Assembly: GCA_017416465.1 (NCBI GenBank)
Contig: JAFQCK010000058.1
Location: 1-43,190, forward strand
Reading direction: 5' to 3'
Origin: Lachnospiraceae bacterium
GTDB taxonomy: Bacteria; Bacillota; Clostridia; Lachnospirales; Lachnospiraceae
DNA: 43,190 nt
The notes beneath the pieces are model-generated. The model searched no databases, was not told the origin of the DNA, and was given only the letters and a program-made list of their open reading frames with translations. A program made the position numbers and the translations under genes. Position 1 is the first letter of the stretch, and every line of letters begins with the position of its first letter. Below are positions 27,110 to 35,146 of this stretch, in pieces.

Positions 27110-28252
27110 ATGAGTGAAAATTATAGAATTATTAATACAGATGGAAAAGCTAAACGTGGAGAGTTAAAAACTGTTCATGGCACAATTCAAACACCTGTGT
27201 TTATGAATGTAGGTACTGCTGCAGCGATTAAAGGTGCAGTATCTACAGAAGATTTACAGGGAATTAAGACACAGGTAGAATTGTCTAATACTTATCATCT
27301 TCATGTAAGACCAGGGGATGAAGTGGTTAAAAAGCTTGGAGGCCTTCATAAGTTTATGGTATGGGATAAGCCTATACTTACAGATTCGGGTGGATTTCAG
27401 GTGTTTTCACTTGCAGGTCTTAGAAAGATTAAAGAAGAAGGTGTATACTTCAATTCTCATGTTGATGGAAGAAAGATTTTCATGGGACCTGAACAGAGTA
27501 TGCAGATTCAGTCTAATTTAGCATCTACTATTGCGATGGCATTTGATGAATGTCCACCAAGTACGGCAGATGAGAAGTATATAAGAAATTCTGTTGAACG
27601 TACAACAAGATGGTTGCACAGATGTAAAGCAGAGATGGCAAGACTTAATAGTCTTGAGGATACAATTAATAAAAATCAGATGCTTTTTGGTATAAATCAG
27701 GGTGGTGTGTTTGAAAATATCAGAAAAGAGCATGCAGATATTATTTCGGAACTGGATTTAGACGGATATGCTCTTGGTGGTCTTGCAGTTGGTGAGAGTC
27801 ATGAAGAGATGTATAGAATTCTTGATGAAACTGTTCCACATTTACCAAAAGATAAGCCGACATATCTTATGGGTGTAGGTACACCGGCTAATATATTAGA
27901 AGCAGTTGATAGAGGTGTGGATTTCTTTGATTGTGTATATCCAAGTAGAAATGGAAGACATGGTCATGTATATACTAATAAAGGTAAGCTTAATCTTTTT
28001 AATGCAAAATATGAATTAGATTCTAAACCTATTGAAGAAGGTTGTGGATGTCCTGCTTGTAGAAAGTATAGCAGAGCATATATCAGACATCTTCTTAAAG
28101 CAAAAGAAATGCTTGGTATGAGATTATGTGTATTGCATAATTTGTATTTTTATAATACAATGATGGAGGAAATCAGAGATGCTATTGAAAATAACAGATA
28201 CTCTGATTATAAGAAACAAAAATTAGAGGGATTTTTAGAAAATGATAAGTAA
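27110..28252 (+). CDS. tgt: tRNA-guanine transglycosylase
   Basis: A 380-residue enzyme exchanging guanine 34 of GUN-anticodon tRNAs for the queuosine precursor preQ1. DSGGFQVFSL carries the active-site Asp. VDFFDCVYPSRNGRHGHVYT contains the nucleophile Asp and tRNA-binding residues. GCGCPACRKYSRAYIRHLL with the later His forms the zinc site. Length is normal. yajC follows 28 bases later, a common pairing with tgt in Firmicutes. The ribosome binding site is modest (GAAAGG about 14 bases upstream). Confidence 0.97.
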   Translation: MSENYRIINTDGKAKRGELKTVHGTIQTPVFMNVGTAAAIKGAVSTEDLQGIKTQVELSNTYHLHVRPGDEVVKKLGGLHKFMVWDKPILTDSGGFQVFSLAGLRKIKEEGVYFNSHVDGRKIFMGPEQSMQIQSNLASTIAMAFDECPPSTADEKYIRNSVERTTRWLHRCKAEMARLNSLEDTINKNQMLFGINQGGVFENIRKEHADIISELDLDGYALGGLAVGESHEEMYRILDETVPHLPKDKPTYLMGVGTPANILEAVDRGVDFFDCVYPSRNGRHGHVYTNKGKLNLFNAKYELDSKPIEEGCGCPACRKYSRAYIRHLLKAKEMLGMRLCVLHNLYFYNTMMEEIRDAIENNRYSDYKKQKLEGFLENDK

Positions 28253-28280
28253 TAGTAATATGTTTTTATAGGAGGAAAAA

Positions 28281-28568
28281 ATGGAATCAACTTTAATTAT
28301 GATTGGATACTTAGCTGTGATTTTCTTATTTATGTATTTTGTTATGATAAGACCACAGAAGAAACAGCAGGCACAGCATGATGCACTTTTATCAAGTCTT
28401 GAGACAGGTGATAGTATTTTAACAACAAGCGGTTTTTATGGTGTTGTTATTGATATCAATGATGATGTTGTAATCGTTGAATTTGGTAATAATAAGAATT
28501 GTAGAATTCCAATGCAGAAGTCAGCAATCGTAGATGTTGAAAAAGCAGAAGATGGAATTGAAAAATAG
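28281..28568 (+). CDS. yajC: Preprotein translocase subunit YajC
   Basis: 95 residues: one N-terminal membrane helix (MIGYLAVIFLFMYFVMIRP), then PQKKQQAQHDALLSSLETGD and the ILTTSGFYGVVIDI beta domain typical of YajC, an accessory subunit of the Sec translocon. AGGAGG precedes the ATG. It is co-transcribed with tgt. No secD/secF is visible downstream; the riboflavin unit follows instead. Confidence 0.95.
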   Translation: MESTLIMIGYLAVIFLFMYFVMIRPQKKQQAQHDALLSSLETGDSILTTSGFYGVVIDINDDVVIVEFGNNKNCRIPMQKSAIVDVEKAEDGIEK

Positions 28569-28599
28569 AATTAGTATAAAATAGTAATAATTGTTAAAG

Positions 28600-28765
28600 T
28601 CTTCAGGGCATGGTGAAATTCCATACCGGCGGTAAAGCCCGCGAGCGAGATGTTTTAATGAATAGTATTTAAAAATATTATTTGTTAAAGAATTAAGCAT
28701 GATTCGGTGATGAAGAGAGATTTTCAGATTCCGAAGCCGACAGTAAAGTCTGGATGAGAGAAGCG
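28600..28765 (+). promoter_or_regulatory. FMN riboswitch (RFN element)
   Basis: The conserved blocks occur in order: CTTCAGGGCATGGTGAAATT, CCATACCGGCGGTAAAGCCC, GATTCGGTGA, CCGAAGCCGACAGTAAAGTC and TGGATGAGAGAAG. One variable arm is lengthened by an AT-rich insert (about 28655-28700). It controls the rib genes downstream in response to FMN. Confidence 0.95.
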
Positions 28766-28788
28766 TTTAATGTTTTTTGTAATTATTT

Positions 28789-28829
28789 CCTGATGGCAGT
28801 ATATTTTGTCATCAGGTTTATTTTTTTAC
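28789..28829 (+). terminator. Riboswitch expression-platform terminator
   Basis: CCTGATG (28789-28795) pairs with CATCAGG (28810-28816), followed by TTTATTTTTTT. It lies between the FMN aptamer and ribD, giving transcriptional attenuation. Confidence 0.85.
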
Positions 28830-28897
28830 AAGGACTGTATGAATTTTAGTGATTGAGTCTGACAAGTTCTGAAATAATTTATATATATGAGGTGTTT

Positions 28898-30013
28898 ATG
28901 ACAGAAAAAGAAATGTATATGAAAAGAGCAATTGAGCTTGCAAAAACTGCTATAGGTCGTACTTCGCCTAATCCAATGGTTGGTTGTGTTGTTGTAAAAG
29001 ATGGTAAAATTATTAGTGAAGCCTGTCATGAAAGATATGGTGAATTTCATGCTGAAAGAAATGCTCTTACAAGATGTAAGGAAGACACTACAGGTGCAGA
29101 ACTTTATGTTACATTAGAGCCATGTTGTCATTATGGTAAAACTCCTCCATGTACAGAGATTATTATAGAAAAAGGAATAAGTAAAGTATATATTGGAAGT
29201 CTTGACAGTAATCCATTAGTCGCAGGTCAGGGTGTAGAAATTCTTAAGAATGCAGGAATACAGGTTGAAACAGGAATTCTTGAAGAAGAATGTATAAATA
29301 TGAATGAAGTATTCTTTCATTTTATAAAAGAAAAGAAACCATTTGTAGTTATGAAATATGCAATGACTCTTGATGGAAAGATATCGACTGTTACAGGGGA
29401 CTCTAAATGGATAACAAATGAATATTCAAGAAATCACGCACATTATCTTAGAAAGATATATTCAGGTATAATGGTAGGAATTAACACTGTACTTTTAGAT
29501 GACCCGATGTTAAATTGTAGAATTGAAGAAGGTGTTAATCCGGTAAGAATAATTCTTGATTCTAAACTTCGTATTCCAATGGACAGTAATATTGTAAAAA
29601 CAGCAAAGGAAATTAGAACAATTGTTGCATATAATAGTAATAAATTAGGCAATAATTTACAAAGAGTAAATGAGCTTGCAGATAAAGGTATTGAACTTAT
29701 TGATATTCCCAGTGATGATAGAATAGATATGAATATTCTTATGGAAAAACTAGGTGAGTTAAAGATAGACAGTGTATTAGTTGAAGGTGGAGCTGAAGTT
29801 AATTCGGCAGTTTTAAAGGCAGGAGTAGTAAATAAGGTATATGCGTATATTGCACCAAAGCTTATTACGGGTGCATTAGCAAAAACACCGATAGGCGGAG
29901 AAGGAATTGAACTTATGAAGGATGCTATAAATCTTTGTAATGTATCAGTTAATACCCTTGAAGGTGGAGATATTCTTGTGGAAGGATATGTGAATAAATG
30001 TTTACAGGATTAA
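28898..30013 (+). CDS. ribD: Bifunctional riboflavin deaminase/reductase RibD
   Basis: 371 residues. ATG 28898 has TGAGG five bases upstream and is preferred over the TTG at 28853. The N-terminal zinc deaminase has HAERNAL and EPCCHYGKTPPCT. The C-terminal reductase has MKYAMTLDGKIST and LVEGGAEVNSAVL. Together they carry out the second and third steps of riboflavin synthesis. The first gene after the FMN riboswitch. Its end overlaps ribE by 16 bases, so the two are translated together. Confidence 0.96.
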   Translation: MTEKEMYMKRAIELAKTAIGRTSPNPMVGCVVVKDGKIISEACHERYGEFHAERNALTRCKEDTTGAELYVTLEPCCHYGKTPPCTEIIIEKGISKVYIGSLDSNPLVAGQGVEILKNAGIQVETGILEEECINMNEVFFHFIKEKKPFVVMKYAMTLDGKISTVTGDSKWITNEYSRNHAHYLRKIYSGIMVGINTVLLDDPMLNCRIEEGVNPVRIILDSKLRIPMDSNIVKTAKEIRTIVAYNSNKLGNNLQRVNELADKGIELIDIPSDDRIDMNILMEKLGELKIDSVLVEGGAEVNSAVLKAGVVNKVYAYIAPKLITGALAKTPIGGEGIELMKDAINLCNVSVNTLEGGDILVEGYVNKCLQD

Positions 30014-30663
30014 TAGAAGAAGTTGGAAAAGTTGTAAAAATAAATATGGGAAGCAGTTCAGGAACTATTGAGATTCAGGCAAAAAAAGTTCTTAAAGATT
30101 CTAAGATTGGTGACAGTATCGCTGTAAATGGTGTATGTCTTACAGCTACTAAAATAAATGGAAATGTATTTACGGCAGATGTAATGGCAGAAACATTTAG
30201 AAGAAGTTCTCTTGGAAGTCTTTCATCAGGTTCATATGTCAATCTTGAAAGAGCAATGAATGCGGATGGTAGATTTGGTGGTCACATTGTTTCAGGACAT
30301 ATTGATGGAACTGGAAATGTAATTGATATTCAGGTGGAAGAAAATGCAATTTGGTACACAATTAGTGCTTCATCTGACTTACTTAAATATATTGTGGAAA
30401 AAGGTTCTGTTGCACTTGATGGAATAAGTCTTACAGTTGCATATGTTGATAGTGAATGTTTTAAGGTATCAATTATTCCACATACAAAAGCAGAAACTAT
30501 TTTACAATACAAAAAACGTGGAGATATAATAAATATTGAGTGTGATGTCATAGGAAAATATGTAGAAAAACTTTTAGGCTATAAAGATAATTCTACATCA
30601 TGTAATAGTACAAGTAAGAAAAGTAATATTACCATGGAATTTCTTGCTGAACATGGATTTTAG
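29998..30663 (+). CDS. ribE: Riboflavin synthase alpha chain
   Basis: 221 residues in the usual two-lobe duplicated fold. It starts MFTGLIEEVGKV. The first lobe has SIAVNGVCLTAT and the second VALDGISLTVAYV, with FGGHIVSGHIDGTG between them. It converts two lumazine molecules into riboflavin and a pyrimidine that is recycled by RibH. It starts inside ribD. A short Ser/Thr/Lys-rich tail follows the second lobe. Confidence 0.96.
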   Translation: MFTGLIEEVGKVVKINMGSSSGTIEIQAKKVLKDSKIGDSIAVNGVCLTATKINGNVFTADVMAETFRRSSLGSLSSGSYVNLERAMNADGRFGGHIVSGHIDGTGNVIDIQVEENAIWYTISASSDLLKYIVEKGSVALDGISLTVAYVDSECFKVSIIPHTKAETILQYKKRGDIINIECDVIGKYVEKLLGYKDNSTSCNSTSKKSNITMEFLAEHGF

Positions 30664-30721
30664 GAAAATAAACAGTTTACAAATAGATTAGAATTAGTAA
30701 GAAATGGAGGTTTATTTATAA

Positions 30722-31921
30722 ATGAAAGAAATTGGAACAGTTAATCAGGCTCTTGAAGATTTAAGAAATGGAAAAGTAATTTTAGTTATTGATGATCCTG
30801 ACCGAGAAAATGAAGGAGACTTGATTTGCGCAGGTGAGTTTGCTACACCTGAAAATGTTAATTTTATGGCATCAGATGCTAAAGGTCTTATATGTATGCC
30901 TATGAGCAGAGAGTGGTGTGAAAAATTAGGTTTAAATCAGATGGTTACAGAAAATACAGATAATCATTCGACAGCATTTACAGTATCAATTGACCATGTA
31001 GAGACAACAACAGGTATTTCTGCATTTGAACGTTCTGTTACAGCGATTAAGTCTACTGAGGATGATGCTAAGCCTGAAGATTTCAGAAGACCTGGACATA
31101 TGTTTCCGCTTGAGGCAAGAGATGGTGGTGTTCTAAAAAGAGCAGGTCATACTGAAGCAACAGTTGATTTAATGGTGCTTGCAGGACTTAAGCCGGTTGG
31201 ACTTTGCTGTGAGATTATGAGAGAAGACGGAACAATGATGAGAACAACTGAGCTTCTTGAATTTGCTGAAAAGAAGAATCTTACAGTAATTACAATAGAA
31301 GATTTGATTAAGTTCAGACTTGAAAAAGAAAGCCTTGTTAGAAAATCAGCAGTGGCTAAATTACCTACAAAGTATGGTGAATTTGAGATTCATGGTTACG
31401 AAAATGTTTTAAATGGTGAGCATCATGTAGCACTTACTATGGGGGATATTTCGAATGGAGAGCCTGTACTTTGCAGAGTTCATTCGGAATGTCTTACAGG
31501 TGATGTATTTGGTTCTGCAAGATGTGACTGTGGCGAACAGTTGGATGCTGCTATGAAAGCAATTGCTAAGGAAGGCAGAGGAATACTTCTTTATATGCGT
31601 CAGGAAGGCAGAGGTATTGGTCTTATTAATAAGTTAAAAGCATATGAACTTCAGGAACAGGGATATGATACTGTTGAAGCAAATGTAAAATTAGGTTTTG
31701 CACCTGATTTAAGAGATTATGGAATTGGTGCTCAGATTTTATATGATTTAGGCGCTAAGAAATTAAGATTATTAACCAATAATCCTAAAAAAATCTCAGG
31801 GCTTGCAGGGTATGGAATTACTATAGAAGAAAGAGTTCCAATTCAGATTGAAGCAGGTAAATATGATTTATTCTATCTTAAGACAAAACAGGATAAGATG
31901 GAACACATGACAAATTATTAG
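30722..31921 (+). CDS. ribBA: Bifunctional DHBP synthase / GTP cyclohydrolase II
   Basis: 399 residues. The N-terminal ~200 form dihydroxybutanone-phosphate synthase ([39 protein letters not shown]). The C-terminal half is GTP cyclohydrolase II with zinc cysteines in [20 protein letters not shown] and the RQEGRGIGL loop. Both supply precursors of riboflavin. TGGAGG precedes ATG 30722. Catalytic motifs of both halves are intact. Confidence 0.97.
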   Translation: MKEIGTVNQALEDLRNGKVILVIDDPDRENEGDLICAGEFATPENVNFMASDAKGLICMPMSREWCEKLGLNQMVTENTDNHSTAFTVSIDHVETTTGISAFERSVTAIKSTEDDAKPEDFRRPGHMFPLEARDGGVLKRAGHTEATVDLMVLAGLKPVGLCCEIMREDGTMMRTTELLEFAEKKNLTVITIEDLIKFRLEKESLVRKSAVAKLPTKYGEFEIHGYENVLNGEHHVALTMGDISNGEPVLCRVHSECLTGDVFGSARCDCGEQLDAAMKAIAKEGRGILLYMRQEGRGIGLINKLKAYELQEQGYDTVEANVKLGFAPDLRDYGIGAQILYDLGAKKLRLLTNNPKKISGLAGYGITIEERVPIQIEAGKYDLFYLKTKQDKMEHMTNY

Positions 31922-32041
31922 ATAGGCAGTTTATTAACAGTATCATATGTTAAAATATAAAGATTAGTTGGATTTTTAATTAGGCATATGAGAAAAAAGT
32001 TATTTATAGAAAAATACAAATAATAGAAAGGAATTAGAATT

Positions 32042-32503
32042 ATGAAAGTTATTGAAGGAAATGTAGTATCAGCAGGAGCAAGAATAGGAATTGTAGCATC
32101 AAGATTTAACGAGTTTATCGTTTCAAAGCTTGTAGGTGGAGCAGAGGATGCACTTATAAGACATGGTGTTGAAAGTGACAGTATAACACTTGCATGGGTA
32201 CCGGGAGCATTCGAGATTCCTATGGTTGCACAGAAGATGGCACAGAGTGGAAGATTTGACGCAGTAATATGCCTCGGTGCAGTAATTAAAGGAGCAACAA
32301 CTCATTATGATTATGTTTGTGCAGAAGTAAGCAAAGGAATTGCGCAAGTTGGAATGAATACAGGAGTACCTACAATATTTGGAATTGTTACAACCGACAA
32401 TATTGAGCAGGCTATTGAAAGAGCCGGAACAAAAGCAGGAAATAAAGGTTATGATGCTGCTTGTACAGCTATAGAAATGGTTAACCTTATGAAATCATTT
32501 TAA
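32042..32503 (+). CDS. ribH: 6,7-dimethyl-8-ribityllumazine synthase
   Basis: 153 residues, normal length. Motifs are [19 protein letters not shown] and [15 protein letters not shown], containing the active-site His, and [16 protein letters not shown]. It joins the products of RibA/RibD and RibB to make lumazine. AAAGGAATT lies before ATG 32042. It is separated from ribBA by 120 AT-rich bases in which no clear promoter or terminator is seen. Last gene of the rib unit. Confidence 0.97.
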   Translation: MKVIEGNVVSAGARIGIVASRFNEFIVSKLVGGAEDALIRHGVESDSITLAWVPGAFEIPMVAQKMAQSGRFDAVICLGAVIKGATTHYDYVCAEVSKGIAQVGMNTGVPTIFGIVTTDNIEQAIERAGTKAGNKGYDAACTAIEMVNLMKSF

Positions 32504-32544
32504 GTATTAAATAATATAAAAATATTTGCTAAATTACTTCAAAT

Positions 32545-32665
32545 ATAGCCTTGGGCCTTGCGTATTACGACTTTGGGCGAACAATTTTACAATTTTGTCC
32601 GTAGAATACGAACAAAATTGATGAAATTGTACGAACAACGGAGTGATAGCAAGCATAAGGCGTAT
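32545..32665 (+). ncRNA. Structured intergenic element after ribH
   Basis: Nested pairs build one long arm: GCCTT (32548-32552)/AAGGC (32657-32661), CTTGC (32557-32561)/GCAAG (32649-32653), ACAATTT (32581-32587)/AAATTGT (32624-32630), CAATTTTGT (32590-32598)/ACAAAATTG (32612-32620). The apical loop contains AATAC (32605-32609), which can pair with GTATT (32562-32566), a pseudoknot. No T-run follows. It shares the heptamer GGGCGAA with the 18.4-kb element but is otherwise not obviously homologous. Confidence 0.5.
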
Positions 32666-32717
32666 GAGTTTGAGATTAGTAATTCTTTAAATAATATTTT
32701 ATAAGGAAGGAAATGTT

Positions 32718-34319
32718 GTGAAAAACGATTCTATTATTAATAAAAAAATATTTTTATATATGACAGAGTTTTTTGCAGGAATGTCAGTTATGGCAGTTGA
32801 ACTTGGTGCGAGCAGATTGCTTGCACCTTATTTCAGTTCATCTCAAATTGTTTGGACAATTATTATTGGAACAATCATGATTGCAATGGCTCTTGGAAAT
32901 ATTTATGGAGGAAGGACCGCAGATAAAAACCCAAATCCTGACAAGTTGTATGGAAGAATTATAATTGCAGCTATTTGGATAGCACTAATTCCGGTCCTTG
33001 GAAAATATATAATTCTTCTTATTTCAGGAGTATTAATTGTAGCTGTAAATACAAATTTTCTTATATGGGCAGCTTTCTTTGCGTGTATGGTTATATTTGT
33101 TTTTCCACTTTTTTTACTCGGAACAGTAACACCTTCACTTGCAAAATATACAGTTGACAGTCTTGAAGATAATGGAAAGATTGTTGGTAACCTTGGAGCA
33201 TTTAATACAATTGGAAGTATTATAGGTACATTTGTGCCTACATTTGTCACTATCCCGACTGTAGGAACGTCAATTACGTTCTATATTTTTGCAGGAATAC
33301 TTTTATTGCTTGCTATCATTTATTTTGTATCAGTAAAAAGAGGTAAAGTAAAATGTATAGTGGCAAGCGCGTTATTTGTGATTTGTTGTATGTTAAATAT
33401 AAATGACAGCTTTGCATTTTGGAATAAAGACTTAGTATATGAAGGCGAATCAATTTACAATTATCTCCAGGTTAGTGAGGATGAGGATAGTGTGATTTTA
33501 TCAACAAATGTATTATTTGGAGTTCAGTCTGTATATATGAAAGAAGAGGGGCTTACAGGTATGTATTATGACTACGCTATGATGGCACCTTTGATTGCAG
33601 GAGTGAATGAAAAAGATGAAACAGATATGCTTATTCTTGGAATGGGTTCAGGGACTTTTGCGACCCAATGTGAAAGGTATTTTGATGGAGTAAATGTAGA
33701 AGGAGTTGAAATTGATGAGAAAATTACTGATTTGGCAACAGAGTATTTTGAACTTCCAAATGAAGTAAAGGTTACAACTTATGATGGAAGGGCATATTTA
33801 TCAGCTAATGATAAAAAATATGATGTAATTATGGTTGATGCATATCAGGATATTACTATACCATTTCAAATGTCTACAGTAGAATTTTTCACAATGGTTA
33901 AAGAGCATTTAACCGAGAATGGTGTAATGGTTGTAAATATGAATATGCATGGTGATAAAAAAGGAAGTATTAATGAGTATCTTAGTGATACAATTTCTAA
34001 AGTGTTTGAAAATGTATATATTATTGATGTGGATGGTTCGTCTAACAGGGAATTATATGCATTTGAAAATAAAGATGCACTTGAAACTTTTAAAAGAAAT
34101 ATTGAGCTTACAAAAGATTATGAATTAAAAAATCTTGCAATTGGTATTGAAGAAAATATGATAGAATATGAGGGGGATAACAATATAATGACTGATGATA
34201 AAGCACCTGTTGAATTGCTTGGTATGGAAGTGATTGATGATTTGATTAAGGGTGAGCTTAGTTATTATAAAAAGGTTTTTAAAGAAGAGGGAATAAAGGG
34301 GGTACTTAATGAATTTTAG
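32718..34319 (+). CDS. Membrane-fused spermidine-synthase-like protein
   Basis: 533 residues from GTG 32718 (AAGGAAGGA about six bases upstream). About the first 230 residues hold seven or so membrane helices with MFS-like character (FAGMSVMAVELGASRLLAPYF, FPLFLLGTVTPSLAKYT). The C-terminal part is a spermidine-synthase-type fold: LILGMGSGTFATQ is the Gly-rich loop, VEGVEIDEKI the acidic cofactor-binding strand, and IMVDAYQDITIPFQMSTVEF the region around the catalytic Asp. The Gly-rich loop differs from the GGGDGG of true spermidine synthases, so the substrate is uncertain. No decarboxylase gene is nearby. Fusions of this kind are widespread, with poorly known function. Confidence 0.75.
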   Translation: MKNDSIINKKIFLYMTEFFAGMSVMAVELGASRLLAPYFSSSQIVWTIIIGTIMIAMALGNIYGGRTADKNPNPDKLYGRIIIAAIWIALIPVLGKYIILLISGVLIVAVNTNFLIWAAFFACMVIFVFPLFLLGTVTPSLAKYTVDSLEDNGKIVGNLGAFNTIGSIIGTFVPTFVTIPTVGTSITFYIFAGILLLLAIIYFVSVKRGKVKCIVASALFVICCMLNINDSFAFWNKDLVYEGESIYNYLQVSEDEDSVILSTNVLFGVQSVYMKEEGLTGMYYDYAMMAPLIAGVNEKDETDMLILGMGSGTFATQCERYFDGVNVEGVEIDEKITDLATEYFELPNEVKVTTYDGRAYLSANDKKYDVIMVDAYQDITIPFQMSTVEFFTMVKEHLTENGVMVVNMNMHGDKKGSINEYLSDTISKVFENVYIIDVDGSSNRELYAFENKDALETFKRNIELTKDYELKNLAIGIEENMIEYEGDNNIMTDDKAPVELLGMEVIDDLIKGELSYYKKVFKEEGIKGVLNEF

Positions 34320-34377
34320 GTAATTGTTAATTATATACAATGATTGAAGGGTAATAAAAACAAAGGAGAATATAAAA

Positions 34378-34433
34378 ACACTCTAATATTATTCTGACTA
34401 AAAAAGTTTAATATTAGAGTGTATTTTTATTTT
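34378..34433 (+). terminator. Strong intrinsic terminator
   Basis: ACACTCTAATATTA (34378-34391) pairs perfectly over 14 bp with 34409-34422, followed by ATTTTTATTTT. It separates two convergent genes. Confidence 0.85.
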
Positions 34434-34445
34434 GGTTAATAATAT

Positions 34446-34904
34446 TTACGTCATTTTATTTATTTCTTTATATTTATGAATCATTTCTGCATGTTTTTGT
34501 TCGTCGGTCTGAATATTGTTTAATAAATCACGTACATTAGATTCACCGAATTGAAATAAATCATCATTATATGCGGTAGAAATATATTTTTCAGTTGTAA
34601 TACTGTCAGTACACAGATATTGGTCGTGTGCTTTATCTTCTGTGTTACAATTTCCGGCATAAGCCGCAACAGGATTGTATTCAAGTTTTGCATGGTTTTT
34701 GTCATTAAGTTCAGGACACTTACCTTCAAGAAGATGCTGAAGAGAACTATAATGTTGTTCTTCATCTTCACGCATTTTTCCGAAAAGATTTTTTAATTCT
34801 TCATCTTTTGCCAGATTTTTGTACTGAGAATATTTTTCAATACATAATTCTTCCTGGGACATTAAGTCTTCTACCAGAGATTTTTGTTTTTCACTTAATT
34901 GCAT
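34446..34904 (-). CDS. Ferritin-like / CotF-type protein
   Basis: 152 residues from the ATG at 34904 with GAAAGGA nine bases upstream; an in-frame TTG at 34922 is less likely. It is a four-helix protein. Candidate metal ligands occur in two helix pairs: SQEELCIEKYSQY with REDEEQHYSSL, and DSITTEKYISTAYN with QTDEQKHAEMIHKY. The Glu-x2-His spacing suits a di-iron ferritin-like fold. It resembles the spore-coat CotF and rubrerythrin-like groups without the rubredoxin Cys pair. A role in coat, oxygen or iron handling is possible but not shown. It is a single-gene unit, divergent from the wall hydrolase. Confidence 0.65.
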   Translation of the reverse strand: MQLSEKQKSLVEDLMSQEELCIEKYSQYKNLAKDEELKNLFGKMREDEEQHYSSLQHLLEGKCPELNDKNHAKLEYNPVAAYAGNCNTEDKAHDQYLCTDSITTEKYISTAYNDDLFQFGESNVRDLLNNIQTDEQKHAEMIHKYKEINKMT

Positions 34905-34980
34905 ATTATTATTTCCTTTCAAAGAGATTAATTATACATTTATTTATAGTATTGATATAAGTGAAGAAAAATATGCAACT

Positions 34981-35069
34981 AATTTGTTGTAATAATTTGT
35001 TGAATTGCGACAAAAATAATGTCGAATCCGTAAAAAAATTGTTGAAAGTCACAGTTATAGTGATATAAT
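34981..35069 (+). promoter_or_regulatory. Promoter and possible operators of the wall hydrolase gene
   Basis: TTGAAA (35042-35047) and TATAAT (35064-35069) have a 16-bp spacer. Upstream are AATTTGTTG twice (34981-34989, 34994-35002; 13-bp offset) and an inverted repeat CGAC-N9-GTCG (35008-35024). These could bind a regulator of either divergent gene. Confidence 0.5.
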
Positions 35070-35102
35070 GTTAGTATATGAAATTCGTTTTAAAATAAAA
35101 AG

Positions 35103-35134
35103 AAAAGGAGGTAATGATATAGCAAAGCTATATC
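35103..35134 (+). promoter_or_regulatory. Ribosome binding site followed by hairpin
   Basis: AAAAGGAGG (35103-35111) is 35 bases before ATG 35147. Between them GATATAGC (35116-35123) pairs perfectly with GCTATATC (35127-35134). Folding would shorten the effective spacing to about 16 bases. The only nearer site is a weak GAGAG at 35139. Confidence 0.5.
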
Positions 35135-35146
35135 AAATGAGAGTTT

